Position numbers and translations under genes: made by a program | Source: Actinomycetospora chibensis | GTDB taxonomy: Bacteria; Actinomycetota; Actinomycetes; Mycobacteriales; Pseudonocardiaceae | DNA: 64,000 nt | NCBI RefSeq assembly: GCF_028737215.1 | Contig: NZ_JAQZAM010000012.1 | Location: forward strand, 176,880 to 240,879 | Reading direction: 5' to 3' | In this document: one piece after another, positions 35,978-44,712 of the stretch | Layout of the letters: each line of letters opens with the position of its first letter | Numbering within the stretch: the stretch's first letter is position 1 | The notes under the pieces: model-generated | The model's input: the letters and a program-made list of their open reading frames with translations, nothing else | Database searches by the model: none | What the model was told of the DNA's origin: nothing

Positions 35978-36781
35978 TCAGACCGGGGTCTTCTCCCCCG
36001 CCTCGACGGGCACCGTGACGACGTTGCCCGCCGGCGGCAGCGGGCAGGTCGCGAACGCGCTCAAGGCGCACGGCAGGTTGGTCGTGCGGTTGAGGTCGAT
36101 CCGCACGGTGCCGTCGGCGGCCGGCACGTCGGTGCTCACGGTGCGCCCGCCGCCGTAGGTCGAGTGCCCGGACGTCCCGTCGCGGAAGTGGAGCTTGAGC
36201 TGCTCCTCCTGCCCGGCCAGGGCGACGAGCTCCTGGTCGGCGCCACCCACCGTGAAGCGCACGGTGCCGACGGCCGTCGGGTGGAAGCCCAGGCCGTCGA
36301 TCACCGTGTCGACGTCGATGCGCTGCGGCGCGTCCCAGGGCTCGAACCGCCCGGTGACGACCCACGACGCGTCGACGGGGAATGCCGGCACCCCGGAGAA
36401 CCGCTGCCGGGTCGGCGCCTGCGGGTCGCGGACCCGCAGCGCGACGTGCTCCTCGCGACGGATCACCTCGACCCGCCGCTCGCCCACGGTCACGAACACG
36501 CCGGGCTTGCCGTCGACGGGCTCGACGCGCGCCGTGCCGTCCACCACGGCGCCGTCGACGACGACGCCGTCCGCGACGTGGGCGGTGATGTCGGCGCCGC
36601 CGTCACGCGAACGCCAGGTGCCCGGCAGGTCCTGGTAGGCGAGAGGCTCGCTCACCAGCCAGTGCAGCCCGGTGAGGCTCAGCCACCCGTGCGGAGCGCG
36701 CAGGACGTCCTCGCGCTCCGCGTGCCAGGCGGCCCACTCGCCGGCGAGGTCCGTGTCCGCGGCGCCGACCGTCGCCGTCAC
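35978..36781 (-). CDS. DUF1684 family protein
   Basis: A 267-residue protein covering one DUF1684 domain. Family marks: [20 protein letters not shown] at the N-terminus, [27 protein letters not shown], and a C-terminal stretch with [31 protein letters not shown] and the closing PPAGN. The conserved Asn-Pro-Cys region suggests an enzyme site, but no reaction is known. It overlaps the msrA stop by 4 bp (GTGA), so it is the second gene of an msrA operon. Confidence 0.9.
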   Translation of the reverse strand: MTATVGAADTDLAGEWAAWHAEREDVLRAPHGWLSLTGLHWLVSEPLAYQDLPGTWRSRDGGADITAHVADGVVVDGAVVDGTARVEPVDGKPGVFVTVGERRVEVIRREEHVALRVRDPQAPTRQRFSGVPAFPVDASWVVTGRFEPWDAPQRIDVDTVIDGLGFHPTAVGTVRFTVGGADQELVALAGQEEQLKLHFRDGTSGHSTYGGGRTVSTDVPAADGTVRIDLNRTTNLPCALSAFATCPLPPAGNVVTVPVEAGEKTPV

Positions 36782-37293
36782 GCCGAGGTCGCCTCACGGC
36801 GAGGCAGCACCCAGCCGGGACGGACGAAGTGGCACGTGTAGCCCCAGGGCTGCTTCTGCAGGTAGTCCTGGTGCTCCGGCTCGGCCTCCCAGAAGGCACC
36901 GGCCGGCTCCACCTCGGTGACGACCTTGCCGGGCCACAGGCCCGACGCGTCGACATCGGCGATGGTGTCGCGCGCGACGCGCTCCTGCTCGGGGTTCGTG
37001 TAGTAGATGGCCGAGCGGTAGCTGCGGCCGATGTCGTTGCCCTGGCGGTCCCGGGTCGACGGGTCGTGGATCTGGAAGAAGAACTCCAGGATCTCGCGGT
37101 AGGAGATCACCTCGTCGTCGAACACGACCTCGACGGCCTCGGCGTGGTCGCCGTGGCGGCGGTAGGTCGCGTTCGGGGTGTTCTCGTCCCCCGAGTAGCC
37201 GACCCGGGTGGAGAGGATGCCCGGGCGCTTGCGCAGCAGCTCCTGCGCGCCCCAGAAACATCCACCGGCCAGGATGGCGGTCTGTGTGGCCAC
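36778..37293 (-). CDS. msrA: Peptide-methionine (S)-S-oxide reductase
   Basis: MsrA repairs S-sulfoxides of methionine after oxidative damage. The 171-residue protein has the catalytic motif GGCFWGAQE with Cys12, followed by [15 protein letters not shown] and [10 protein letters not shown] segments and the [17 protein letters not shown] strand. There is no distal resolving cysteine pair, so recycling may use mycothiol or thioredoxin. GTG start with a GAGGAGG site. It is coupled to DUF1684. Confidence 0.95.
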   Translation of the reverse strand: MATQTAILAGGCFWGAQELLRKRPGILSTRVGYSGDENTPNATYRRHGDHAEAVEVVFDDEVISYREILEFFFQIHDPSTRDRQGNDIGRSYRSAIYYTNPEQERVARDTIADVDASGLWPGKVVTEVEPAGAFWEAEPEHQDYLQKQPWGYTCHFVRPGWVLPRREATSA

Positions 37294-37383
37294 TGATGGA
37301 CCTCCTCGGTCTCGGCGTGCTCACGAGTGAACGCACGTCGGCCGGGCGGTGTTCCGCCGGTCTCGTTCCCCGGCCCTCGGACG

Positions 37384-37812
37384 TCAGGCCTCGCGGCTGA
37401 GCACCGAGCGGAAGCGGACGGGCGCCTCGAGCAGCTCGTACGGTCCGTACTCGCCCTCGCCGTCGAGCGCCAGGGCGTCGCCGGCGCGCAGCGTGTGGCG
37501 GGCGTCCCCGTGGCCGTAGACCAGCGCACCCTCGAGGACGTAGAACACGAGACCCCCGGCGTGCCGTTCCGGGGCCTCCTCCAGCAGGGCGGACACGGGC
37601 ACCGCGAGCGCGTCGGCGAGCCGCGCCAGGGTGGACAGGCTGCACGAGGTCCGGCGGTGCTCGATCTTCGACAGCATCGCCCGGGAGATCCCCGCGCGGG
37701 CGGCGAGGGCGCCGTTGGACAGGCCGAGCGCCTCGCGGCGGCGACGGACCTGGGCGGCGACCGTGTCCTCGGGACTCGGTCCGGGCACGGCGCCGGCGAG
37801 CGCGTCGCTCAT
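37384..37812 (-). CDS. XRE-cupin transcription regulator (short)
   Basis: A 142-residue regulator. The XRE HTH lies at residues 20-75 (VRRRREALGLSNGALAARAG, ISRAMLSKIEHRRTSCSL), followed by a short cupin-like barrel (GGLVFYVLEGALVYGHGD, LRAGDALALDGEGEYGPYEL). The usual proteins are about 180-190 residues, so the barrel here is reduced. Start ATG 37812. It may control the msrA operon 90 bp downstream on the same strand or the divergent SRPBCC gene. Confidence 0.83.
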   Translation of the reverse strand: MSDALAGAVPGPSPEDTVAAQVRRRREALGLSNGALAARAGISRAMLSKIEHRRTSCSLSTLARLADALAVPVSALLEEAPERHAGGLVFYVLEGALVYGHGDARHTLRAGDALALDGEGEYGPYELLEAPVRFRSVLSREA

Positions 37813-37957
37813 GTCCCCCCGCCCCCGGGCCGAGCCCTCCGGTCCGTCAGCCCACAGCGTCGCGGGACGGGACGTGTCGTGGGTTACGGCGGCGTTTCCG
37901 CTCGTCCCCCGACGGGTCGACCGCGATCGGATGACCGGGGGTGACATGCTCCGCACC

Positions 37958-38425
37958 GTGAGCGAGCAGCGCATCGAGGTCCCCCGTTGGATCGAGGCCG
38001 AGCCGGCGACGATCTTCGACGTCCTCCGGGACCCGCACGGGCACGTCGCCATCGACAGCTCGGGCATGCTCATGCAGGCCACGGGCGAGCCGGTGGAGGC
38101 CGTCGGCGACCGCTTCACCGTGCACATGGACCGCGAGGCGCTCGGTGACCGTCCCCTCGGGCGCTACGACGTCGACGTCGTCATCACCGTCTACGAGCCC
38201 GACCACGAGATCGCCTGGACGATCGAGGGCCAGGCACGCCCGTACATCGGGCACGTCTACGGCTACCGCCTCGAGCCCGTCGAGGACGGCACCCGGGTGG
38301 TCTCGTACTACGACTGGTCGTCCATCCACCCCGAGTGGGCCGAGCGCGACATCTTCCCGGTGATCTCCGAGCAGGCGCTCAAGGCGACGCTGGGCATCCT
38401 CGCCCGCACCGTCGAGAAGCGCTGA
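37958..38425 (+). CDS. SRPBCC-family (START-like) protein
   Basis: A 155-residue ligand-binding protein of the polyketide-cyclase/START-like fold: VPRWIEAEPATIFDVLRDPH at the N-terminus, HVAIDSSGMLM, a run of antiparallel strands and a C-terminal helix ending LGILARTVEKR. These proteins bind hydrophobic ligands, and the ligand is unknown. GTG 37958 is preferred because CATGCT lies 7 nt before it in the leaderless pattern; in-frame ATGs at 37946 and 37931 are alternatives. Confidence 0.83.
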   Translation: MSEQRIEVPRWIEAEPATIFDVLRDPHGHVAIDSSGMLMQATGEPVEAVGDRFTVHMDREALGDRPLGRYDVDVVITVYEPDHEIAWTIEGQARPYIGHVYGYRLEPVEDGTRVVSYYDWSSIHPEWAERDIFPVISEQALKATLGILARTVEKR

Positions 38426-38437
38426 CCCCCGGCGGGG

Positions 38438-38932
38438 TCAGCCCCGCAGGAGGACCTCGGCGCCGACGTCCCAGGTCTCGGTGCGGACCATGAGCTGAAC
38501 GCGGTCGATCCGGACCGTCAGCGGCAGCCGCGGGGCGAGGGCCTCCTCGGCGGCCCGCAGCGCCGCGAGGGGCGCGGCCCGGCGCAGGCCGACGGTCAGG
38601 TGCGGGACGAGCTCGCGCTCCTCGGGCGCCAGGCCGGGGACGTGACGACGAATCCGGTCGGCGATCTCCCGGAACGGCGCGACCGGGTCCGGCGCCAGCC
38701 ACAGCACCCGCGACCCGAACCACCGCAGCGCGCCGAAGGTGCACCGGAACGGCGCCGTCGGCGCCACCGCCGCGCGCAGGGCCTCGACGGTCGCGTGCGT
38801 GACGGCGGCCGGCTCGACGAAGGGGTACACGAGCGTGAGGTGGGGGCCGAGCCCCCGCCGGGCCGTCGGGTCGAGCTCGTCGCGGTATGCCCCGACCAGC
38901 GCCTCCGCCCCGGGCACGAGGGCGGCGACCAT
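38438..38932 (-). CDS. 2'-5' RNA ligase / 2H phosphoesterase family protein
   Basis: A 164-residue 2H phosphoesterase. The two H-x-T/S motifs are present: GPHLTLVYPF near residue 40 and LVPHLTVGL near residue 122, which together form the active site. Members act on 2',3'-cyclic or 2'-5' RNA linkages; the natural substrate in bacteria is mostly unknown. ATG 38932 is taken because the first strand (VAALVPGAE) begins there. A CTG at 38977 would make a CTGA overlap with the acetyltransferase gene and is a weaker alternative. Confidence 0.85.
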   Translation of the reverse strand: MVAALVPGAEALVGAYRDELDPTARRGLGPHLTLVYPFVEPAAVTHATVEALRAAVAPTAPFRCTFGALRWFGSRVLWLAPDPVAPFREIADRIRRHVPGLAPEERELVPHLTVGLRRAAPLAALRAAEEALAPRLPLTVRIDRVQLMVRTETWDVGAEVLLRG

Positions 38933-38973
38933 GGTGCGGCGGGCGTGCGGAGCGAGCGGGACGGCCGCGTGAC

Positions 38974-39651
38974 TCAGGGGTCCAGCGGGGCGAACCCGCC
39001 GAACGCGCGCCGCCAGCGGTGCGCGTCGTCGCACTGCCACCAACCGCCGACGGGGTCGTCGTCGGCGACCACCCAGTACATGTCGAGACCGCACGTGGGA
39101 CAGAACATGCGTGACTGTAGGCCCGGCGCCGGACGGGTCCGCAAGTCGTGCGCGAACCACCGCATCGACGCGCGGGGCCCGGCGAGCTCCTGGGCCGGCC
39201 GGAACCCGCTGCGCTCGGCCACCCGCAGCGAGGCGGCGTTGTCGGCGTCGATGCGCAGGACGGCCAGGGTGGCCGTGGTCCGCGCCGCCAGGAACGCGCA
39301 CATCAGCGCAACGGCCCGCGACCCGAACCCACGACCGCGCCAGGGCGGGAAGACGCTGTAGGACAGGTTCGCCGCGCCGGCCGGGAGCTCGGGCTGCACG
39401 AGCTGGACCTCGGCCGTCCCGGCCAGGGCCCCGGTCGCGACGTCCCGGACGCCCCAGGCGAGCTTCGTCCCGCCCCGGTACCAGTCGCCGCGCCAGTCCT
39501 CGGCGCGCTCACGGATGTGCCGCTCGGCCGACACCGGGGTCGCCGGGCCGCCCGCCAGCCGCCGGACGATGGCGTCGTCCTCGCCGGCGACCAGCGCCGC
39601 GGCGTCGCCGGCGGTCATCACCGCCAGCGTGATCACGCCGTCGGTCAGCAT
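38974..39651 (-). CDS. GNAT acetyltransferase with C-terminal Cys-rich tail
   Basis: A 225-residue protein. Residues about 10-170 form a GNAT fold of the RimJ/RimL type: LSYSVFPPWRGRGFGSRAV binds acetyl-CoA and DADNAASLRVAERSGFR is the usual helix. The last 45 residues form an unrelated segment with CPTCGLDMYWVV and a later WWQC, which looks like a small zinc-binding or treble-clef-like tail. The reading frame is continuous across the join, so this is a fusion. The acceptor is unknown. It lies upstream of the 2H gene. Confidence 0.83.
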   Translation of the reverse strand: MLTDGVITLAVMTAGDAAALVAGEDDAIVRRLAGGPATPVSAERHIRERAEDWRGDWYRGGTKLAWGVRDVATGALAGTAEVQLVQPELPAGAANLSYSVFPPWRGRGFGSRAVALMCAFLAARTTATLAVLRIDADNAASLRVAERSGFRPAQELAGPRASMRWFAHDLRTRPAPGLQSRMFCPTCGLDMYWVVADDDPVGGWWQCDDAHRWRRAFGGFAPLDP

Positions 39652-39667
39652 GCGGGCATCCTCGCGC

Positions 39668-39910
39668 CTACCCGGCCCGCTCCTCGGTGTAGTCCCGGTC
39701 CCGCGTGTAGCGGGGCACGCCGTCCCTGTTCTCGCCGGCGTGCGTGTAGACGATGACGGTGACGGCGTAGATCTCGGTGCCGTCGGGCTCGGTGCGGACG
39801 AGCTTGCGGCCCCCCACGACCTCGACCTCGGCGGGCGGGCCGCCGTCCGGTCCGGGCGGGCGCTCGACCCCGCCGTCGTAGCGACCCGGGCCGGAGATCA
39901 CCAGATGCAT
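39668..39910 (-). CDS. Small hypothetical protein
   Basis: An 80-residue protein I do not recognise. It is mostly strand-forming, with VEVVGGRKLVRTEPDGTEIY and VTVIVYTHAGENRDGVPRYT, and charged at the C-terminus. There is no signal or membrane segment. A TAGGCT box lies 6 nt before the ATG, matching the leaderless pattern in this window, which supports it as a real gene. The siderophore decarboxylase gene ends 10 bp upstream on the same strand. Confidence 0.6.
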   Translation of the reverse strand: MHLVISGPGRYDGGVERPPGPDGGPPAEVEVVGGRKLVRTEPDGTEIYAVTVIVYTHAGENRDGVPRYTRDRDYTEERAG

Positions 39911-39916
39911 GCCGGC

Positions 39917-39922
39917 AGCCTA
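39917..39922 (-). promoter_or_regulatory. -10 box of the 80-residue gene
   Basis: Minus-strand TAGGCT ends 6 nt before the ATG at 39910; it overlaps the stop codon region of the decarboxylase gene. Confidence 0.4.
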
Positions 39923-41116
39923 GGCCCGGTCGTCGTCGAGGAACACGTGCTCCGGGTGGGGATGGCTGAGGAAGTCGTGGTGCGAGATGTCCCAGCCGTA
40001 CGCCCCGGCGAGCGCGAACACGAGGACGTCGCCCGCGCGCACTCGCGCGACCGGGACGTCGCGGGCGAGGACGTCCTTCGGGGTGCACAGCTCCCCCGCC
40101 ACCGTCACCCGGTCGTCGGTGACCGACGGTCGGGGCACCGACGGGTCCCACCGCTCGACCGGCAGCACCGTGAACGGGTGGCTGTGCTGCCACGAGACGG
40201 GCAGCCGGAAGTGGTGGGTCCCGCCCCGCACGAGCGCCCAGGCCGTGCCGTGGGTGCGCTTCACGTCGAGCACCTCGACGGCGTAGCTCCCGCACGCCGC
40301 GGTGAGGTAGCGCCCGCACTCGAACTGGATCTCGCGCCAGTGGGCGGGGACCGAGTCGACCCAGGCGACGAGCCCGCGGGTGAAGCCGTCCCAGTCGAAG
40401 TGGTGGGCGGGGTCCTGGTAGTCGATCCCGATCCCGCCGCCGACGTCGAGCACCTTCACGACGACCCCGAGCTCCTTCTCCCAGCCCACGACGGTGTCGC
40501 GGTAGAGCCCGAGCATCTCCAGGTGCGTCTCCGCGGAGAGGTTGTTCGACAGCGAGTGCAGGTGGAAGCCCGCGAACCGCACGCCCGGGAGCGAGGTGGC
40601 GGCGGCCGTCGCGGCGGGGAGGTCGGCCTCGTCGATGCCGAACTGGGTCGGGCGCCCGGCCATCGCGAGGGTCGCCGACGGGAAGGGGCCCGCGAGGTTG
40701 ACGCGCAGCAGCACCTCGACCGTCGTCCCGCGGGCCACCGCCGCGGCGGAGATCCGGTGCAGCTCGAGCACGCTCTCCACGTGCAGGCGCGTGACCGCGG
40801 CGTCGAGGGCGTGGGAGATCTCGGCCGGCGTTTTGGCCGGTCCCCCGAAGAGGATCGGCGCGGCGGGCGCGACCGCCCGGACCTTGGCGATCTCACCGCC
40901 CGAGGCGACCTCGAAGCCGGCGACGATCGGCGCCAGGGCCTCCAGGACCGGGGCGGCGCTGTTGGCCTTCATCGCGTAGTACATGCGGCACCGCGGCGGG
41001 AGCGCCGCCACCACCGCGGTGACGTGCCGGCGCAGGCCGTCGAGGTCGTAGGCGAACAGGCAGACGGGCTCGTCGCGGGCCGCCCGGTCGCGGAGCAGGG
41101 CGTCGAGCGCGGTCAC
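39920..41116 (-). CDS. Type III PLP-dependent decarboxylase (siderophore, SbnH/SfaC-like)
   Basis: A 398-residue alanine-racemase-fold enzyme like diaminopimelate and ornithine decarboxylases. PLP lysine lies in YYAMKANSAAPVLEAL near residue 50. Further marks are GFHLHSLSNN, the phosphate loop DVGGGIGIDY near residue 225, ECGRYLTAACGSYAV, and the substrate Cys in GELCTPKDVL. Next to two NIS synthetases it probably decarboxylates the amino-acid part of the siderophore, as SbnH does in staphyloferrin B, or supplies the backbone, as SfaC-like proteins do. GTG 41116 overlaps the stop of the 18-codon ORF. Confidence 0.88.
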   Translation of the reverse strand: MTALDALLRDRAARDEPVCLFAYDLDGLRRHVTAVVAALPPRCRMYYAMKANSAAPVLEALAPIVAGFEVASGGEIAKVRAVAPAAPILFGGPAKTPAEISHALDAAVTRLHVESVLELHRISAAAVARGTTVEVLLRVNLAGPFPSATLAMAGRPTQFGIDEADLPAATAAATSLPGVRFAGFHLHSLSNNLSAETHLEMLGLYRDTVVGWEKELGVVVKVLDVGGGIGIDYQDPAHHFDWDGFTRGLVAWVDSVPAHWREIQFECGRYLTAACGSYAVEVLDVKRTHGTAWALVRGGTHHFRLPVSWQHSHPFTVLPVERWDPSVPRPSVTDDRVTVAGELCTPKDVLARDVPVARVRAGDVLVFALAGAYGWDISHHDFLSHPHPEHVFLDDDRA

Positions 41117-41169
41117 GGGGCGTCCCGGTCGCCGAGGTCGCGGTGGGGTCCCGGTGGGGTCACGAGCAT
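41113..41169 (-). CDS. 18-codon linker ORF in the siderophore operon
   Basis: A tiny ORF fills the 52-bp gap between the NIS synthetase and the decarboxylase. Its ATG overlaps the synthetase stop (TGATG), and its TGA overlaps the decarboxylase GTG (GTGA). The peptide begins MLVTPPGPHRD and has no known motif. It may only carry ribosomes across the gap, or be chance. Conservation in relatives would decide. Confidence 0.35.
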   Translation of the reverse strand: MLVTPPGPHRDLGDRDAP

Positions 41170-42974
41170 CAGGTCGCCTCCGGATCGAACCGGTGCAGCG
41201 GGTTGGACACCCGGTGCAGGGCCAGCTCGGTGTCGGGCGTGAGCCGCCGGGTGGTCAGCTTCTCGACCTCGAGGGTGGGGGCGAACAGGTCGAACGCCCC
41301 GGAGCCGTGCCGCCGGTCGTGGGCCCGGATTCGCGTGGCGACGATCGTCCAGAACTCCGGCTCGTCCATCAGCCCGTGCTCGGCGAGGAACAGCCCGAGC
41401 TCGCCGAGGTTGATGAAGAAGAACGCATCGAGCAGGAAGTCGGTCACGAGGGTGGGCTCGTCGGTCTCGACGAACGAGTTCCGGTTGGTGTGGTGTGCCG
41501 GCGGCGGGGCGAGCACCGGGGCGTCGTCGGGATCGGCGAGCAGGCGTCGGCAGAACCGGACGCCGTCGTGGAAGTCCTTGAGCGCCACGCGCGCGGGCAG
41601 GCCGTCGCGCAGGACCAGCGACATGTTCTGGGCGTGCGACTCGAGCGCGAGCCCGTGCGCCACCAGCAGGTGCACCAGCGGCAGGGCGACGGCGTCGACG
41701 AGGGCCTCGACCCACGTCCGGGCGCCGTGCGCGTCGAGCCAGGGCGCGATCAACGGGGCGCCGCCGGTCTCGGTCGTCGTCAGCCCGGTGACGGGGACCG
41801 CGCGCTCCCCCTCGTCGAGCTGCGGCGCGAGGCTCGTGCGCCAGATCGCGGCCAGCGCGCCCTCGGTCTCGGCGCGGACCAGCTCCGACGGGGGCGGCGC
41901 AACAACGGCGACGCCGTGGACCTCGCCGAGCACGATGACCCGCGCATCCTTGGCGAGGTAGTCGTCGCGCGCCACGATCCGGGCCAGCCAGTCGGAGATC
42001 GGGGCGGCGTTGCGCACCGTGTGCGGGGCGAGGCCGCGGGACGTGGAGGTGTTCGTGATCGCGAGCGCGGTCTTGAGGTGGCTGCGCGCCGGGTCGGCGC
42101 GGCAGCTCAGGGTGCGGATCGACTGCTGGGGCGAGAACGGCGCGGGGTCGGGGCCGAGGGCGACGAGGCGGCCGTCGGCCAGCAGGTCGGCGAACGCCCG
42201 GCGGAGGCGCTCGCGCCACTGCCACGGGTGGACGGGCAGCCACACGTAGTCGGCCGGGTCGCCGCCGGCGTCGCGGACCCGGGCGTCGAAGGACGCCGCC
42301 GTCGTCGGACCCAGCTCGGCCCGCGGATCCGGCGGGTCGACGGCCGAGGTGGTGACCTCGGCGACCGACCGGTGCGCGCCGACCCAGAACGGGTGCAGCA
42401 CCGGGAGGAACTCGGGGCCGTAGGCGAGGTCGTCGTCGAGGTCGAAGCCGATCCGCGACTTGTAGGCCGGGTGGTAGCGGTGCCCGTCGGTGATCAGACC
42501 CTCGAGCGCCTCGTGGTCGGCCTCGGCGAGGAGCTGGTCGCGGCCCGCCCGCACGTACTCGGCCAGCACGTCCTTGACGCGCGTCTCCTCGACCTCGACG
42601 GCGAAGCGCGCCAGCTGCTCGGGGTGCGCACCGCCGAGGATCGCGGCGCGGACCTCGCCCAGGAACTGCGGCAGCGACGCGGCCTCGGCCACCGCGCCGT
42701 CGGCGTCCTCGCGCCGGACCGGCGCCGCCGACAGGCGCACGCGGTCGAACCCGACGGCCCGGCCGGCCTCGAAGAGGTAGCGCACGGGGCGGCCGTCGCG
42801 GTCGAGGCCGGCGATCACGTGCTCCCTGCCGTCCGCCGAGCCGTCGGTCGCGACGTCGACCGCACCCTCGTAGACGAGCGAGGCGAGGGTCTGGCGGAAC
42901 AGACGGCGGCGGACCGCGGTGGCGGTGGGTGCACGCAGCGCGGGCACGAGGACGTCGTCGACCCGATCGGTCAT
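41169..42974 (-). CDS. IucA/IucC-family NIS siderophore synthetase (second gene)
   Basis: A 601-residue NRPS-independent siderophore synthetase that joins a carboxylate such as citrate to an amine or alcohol using ATP. Seen: DGHRYHPAYKSRIGFD near residue 165, VWLPVHPWQWRERL, QQSIRTLSCRAD, HLKTALAITNTSTSRGL (ATP/citrate site) and LESHAQNMSLVL with ALKDFHDGVRF. The C-terminal 100 residues form the family's helical tail. ATG 42974 overlaps the stop of the first synthetase (ATGA). The N-terminus is longer than in the partner, so they likely catalyse successive condensations. Confidence 0.93.
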   Translation of the reverse strand: MTDRVDDVLVPALRAPTATAVRRRLFRQTLASLVYEGAVDVATDGSADGREHVIAGLDRDGRPVRYLFEAGRAVGFDRVRLSAAPVRREDADGAVAEAASLPQFLGEVRAAILGGAHPEQLARFAVEVEETRVKDVLAEYVRAGRDQLLAEADHEALEGLITDGHRYHPAYKSRIGFDLDDDLAYGPEFLPVLHPFWVGAHRSVAEVTTSAVDPPDPRAELGPTTAASFDARVRDAGGDPADYVWLPVHPWQWRERLRRAFADLLADGRLVALGPDPAPFSPQQSIRTLSCRADPARSHLKTALAITNTSTSRGLAPHTVRNAAPISDWLARIVARDDYLAKDARVIVLGEVHGVAVVAPPPSELVRAETEGALAAIWRTSLAPQLDEGERAVPVTGLTTTETGGAPLIAPWLDAHGARTWVEALVDAVALPLVHLLVAHGLALESHAQNMSLVLRDGLPARVALKDFHDGVRFCRRLLADPDDAPVLAPPPAHHTNRNSFVETDEPTLVTDFLLDAFFFINLGELGLFLAEHGLMDEPEFWTIVATRIRAHDRRHGSGAFDLFAPTLEVEKLTTRRLTPDTELALHRVSNPLHRFDPEAT

Positions 42975-44620
42975 CCGGCGGCCTTCCTGATCGGGTTGGG
43001 CAGGTCGACGTAGAGGGGGCTCTCGCCGCGCCCGGCGAAGCGGCTCAGGAGGTTCGCCTTGGCCGGCAGGGCGGGGCTCGTGAGCAGGTCGGCCGCGTAC
43101 GGAGCGCCCGGCCCGGTGACCTCCGCCAGCACGTCGGCGACCACCCGCCACAGCGCCGGCTCCCCCGGCGGGAGCGCGGCGCCCAGGGCCGCGACCACGC
43201 TGGTCAGCCCGTTGACCACCGCGTGGTAGCGCAGCCGCTGCCACGCCTCGTCCTCGTCGTAGACCAGCGGACTCGCCGCGTCCAGGCCGGCGGGGAGGCG
43301 CTCGCGGCTGACGTGCGCACCCTCCATGTCCCGCGCCCAGAACCGCGCGGGGACCCCGTCCTCGGTGTGCAGCAGGGTGTTCTGCAGGTGGGCCTCGAAG
43401 CCCAGGCCGTGCGCGCCGAAGATCGCCAGCATGGGCACCAGCGCGACCGCGAGGTACGCCCGCAACCAGGCCGCGGCGTCTCCCCCGGCCGCCCGGACCT
43501 CGCCGACGAGCGCCGGCTCCCCGCCACGCGGCCCCGGCTCGAGGAGCCCCGCGAGCACGCGCGGGGCAGCGGGGTCGACGACGAACGGGTTCTCGCGGAA
43601 CAACGTGATCAGGTCCTCCGCCTCGTCCTCCCCCACCGCGGCCGGGTCGACCCCCCGCCACCCGGTCTCGATCAGCACCTCGAACCCCGGCGTCGGCCAT
43701 CCCGGCCGCAGGGCCGACACCAGCCGGCTCGCGTCGACCGCGCGGCGCGCGTGCTCGACCGGGATGGTGCGCACGAAGTTGGTGATCCGCAGGTGCAGCG
43801 GGAGCTTCCACGCGGTCGGGAACGCGGGGTCGCAGACGGTGCGCACCGACGACGTGGGGTAGACGGGTGCCCCGAGGGGACCGAGGTCCCGGAGCCGCCC
43901 GTCGGCCAGCAGCGCCGACGTCCCCGGCAGCCCGCGCAGATGCGTGATCTGCCAGGGATGGACGGGGACGACGGGCCAGCCCTCGGGAGCGTGCGCCGCG
44001 ACCTCGTCGGGGGTCCAGGGGCCGGGCGCGACCCGCTGCTCCACCACGAGGTCGGGGTGGACGGCGAGGTGGTGGCGCCGGAAGGACACCCCGAGCTCGG
44101 GGGCGAAGCGGTCCGCGGCCTCGTGGTCGACCCCCTCGATGCTCTTCGGCGCGGGGTGGAAGGGGTGCCCGGTGCGCACGGCCTGCTCGGCGTGCCGGGT
44201 CCGGCCGGGGGCGTCCGCCGGCTCCGGGCGGGCCGGGGCGGCGAGGTAGCGGGCCGTGCGGGCGACGCTGGTGCGGATCTGCGCACCCAGAGCCCCCACC
44301 CGGTCCGTCGGGGAGTCCCGCGGGTCCGGCAGGGCCGCGTCGAGCAGGGTGAGCAGGAGGTGGACGAACTCCTCGTGCGACACCGGCCGGGTGTGCGCCC
44401 CCGTGTCGAGGACGATCTCCTCGCCCCACCGGTGGTGCCCCGACGGCGACCAGCCGGTCACCTCGGCGACCAGGGCGCTGCTCTCCAGCAGGTCGAGGCG
44501 CCAGGGCCCCGGCCCGTCGGGCGGGAGCTCGAGCTCCCGCGCCGCCGCGTTGAGCAGCCGCTCGCGCGCGGCGGCCCGGGCCCGGACCACGGCGTCGGCG
44601 GGGAGGGACAGCGCGGTCAT
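42971..44620 (-). CDS. IucA/IucC-family NIS siderophore synthetase (first gene)
   Basis: A 549-residue synthetase of the same family. Marks: TGHPFHPAPKSIEGVD near residue 130, VVPVHPWQITHLRGL, PTSSVRTVCDPAFPT, WKLPLHLRITNFVRTI and GFEAHLQNTLLHTEDGVPAR. ATG 44620 has a GGAGG site 8 bp upstream, so this is the first gene of the four-ORF siderophore operon. No exporter, receptor or precursor gene (amino-acid hydroxylase, Dap synthesis) lies beside it. I see no IdeR/DtxR box in the 92 bp upstream. Confidence 0.93.
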   Translation of the reverse strand: MTALSLPADAVVRARAAARERLLNAAARELELPPDGPGPWRLDLLESSALVAEVTGWSPSGHHRWGEEIVLDTGAHTRPVSHEEFVHLLLTLLDAALPDPRDSPTDRVGALGAQIRTSVARTARYLAAPARPEPADAPGRTRHAEQAVRTGHPFHPAPKSIEGVDHEAADRFAPELGVSFRRHHLAVHPDLVVEQRVAPGPWTPDEVAAHAPEGWPVVPVHPWQITHLRGLPGTSALLADGRLRDLGPLGAPVYPTSSVRTVCDPAFPTAWKLPLHLRITNFVRTIPVEHARRAVDASRLVSALRPGWPTPGFEVLIETGWRGVDPAAVGEDEAEDLITLFRENPFVVDPAAPRVLAGLLEPGPRGGEPALVGEVRAAGGDAAAWLRAYLAVALVPMLAIFGAHGLGFEAHLQNTLLHTEDGVPARFWARDMEGAHVSRERLPAGLDAASPLVYDEDEAWQRLRYHAVVNGLTSVVAALGAALPPGEPALWRVVADVLAEVTGPGAPYAADLLTSPALPAKANLLSRFAGRGESPLYVDLPNPIRKAAG

Positions 44621-44712
44621 GGGTCCATCCTCCGACGCCGTCGCTCGCGTCACGCCACCCCGGGTGGGACGCGATCCTGAAGGAGCGTGGGAGAAAGCGC
44701 GTGAATGAATTC

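Noticed and set aside
38933..38977. CTG start for the 2H phosphoesterase
   Set aside because: The CTGA overlap is tempting, but the fold's first strand begins after ATG 38932 and CTG starts are rare.
44621..44712. IdeR/DtxR iron box before the siderophore operon
   Set aside because: No TTAGGTTAGGCTAACCTAA-like palindrome could be found in this gap.
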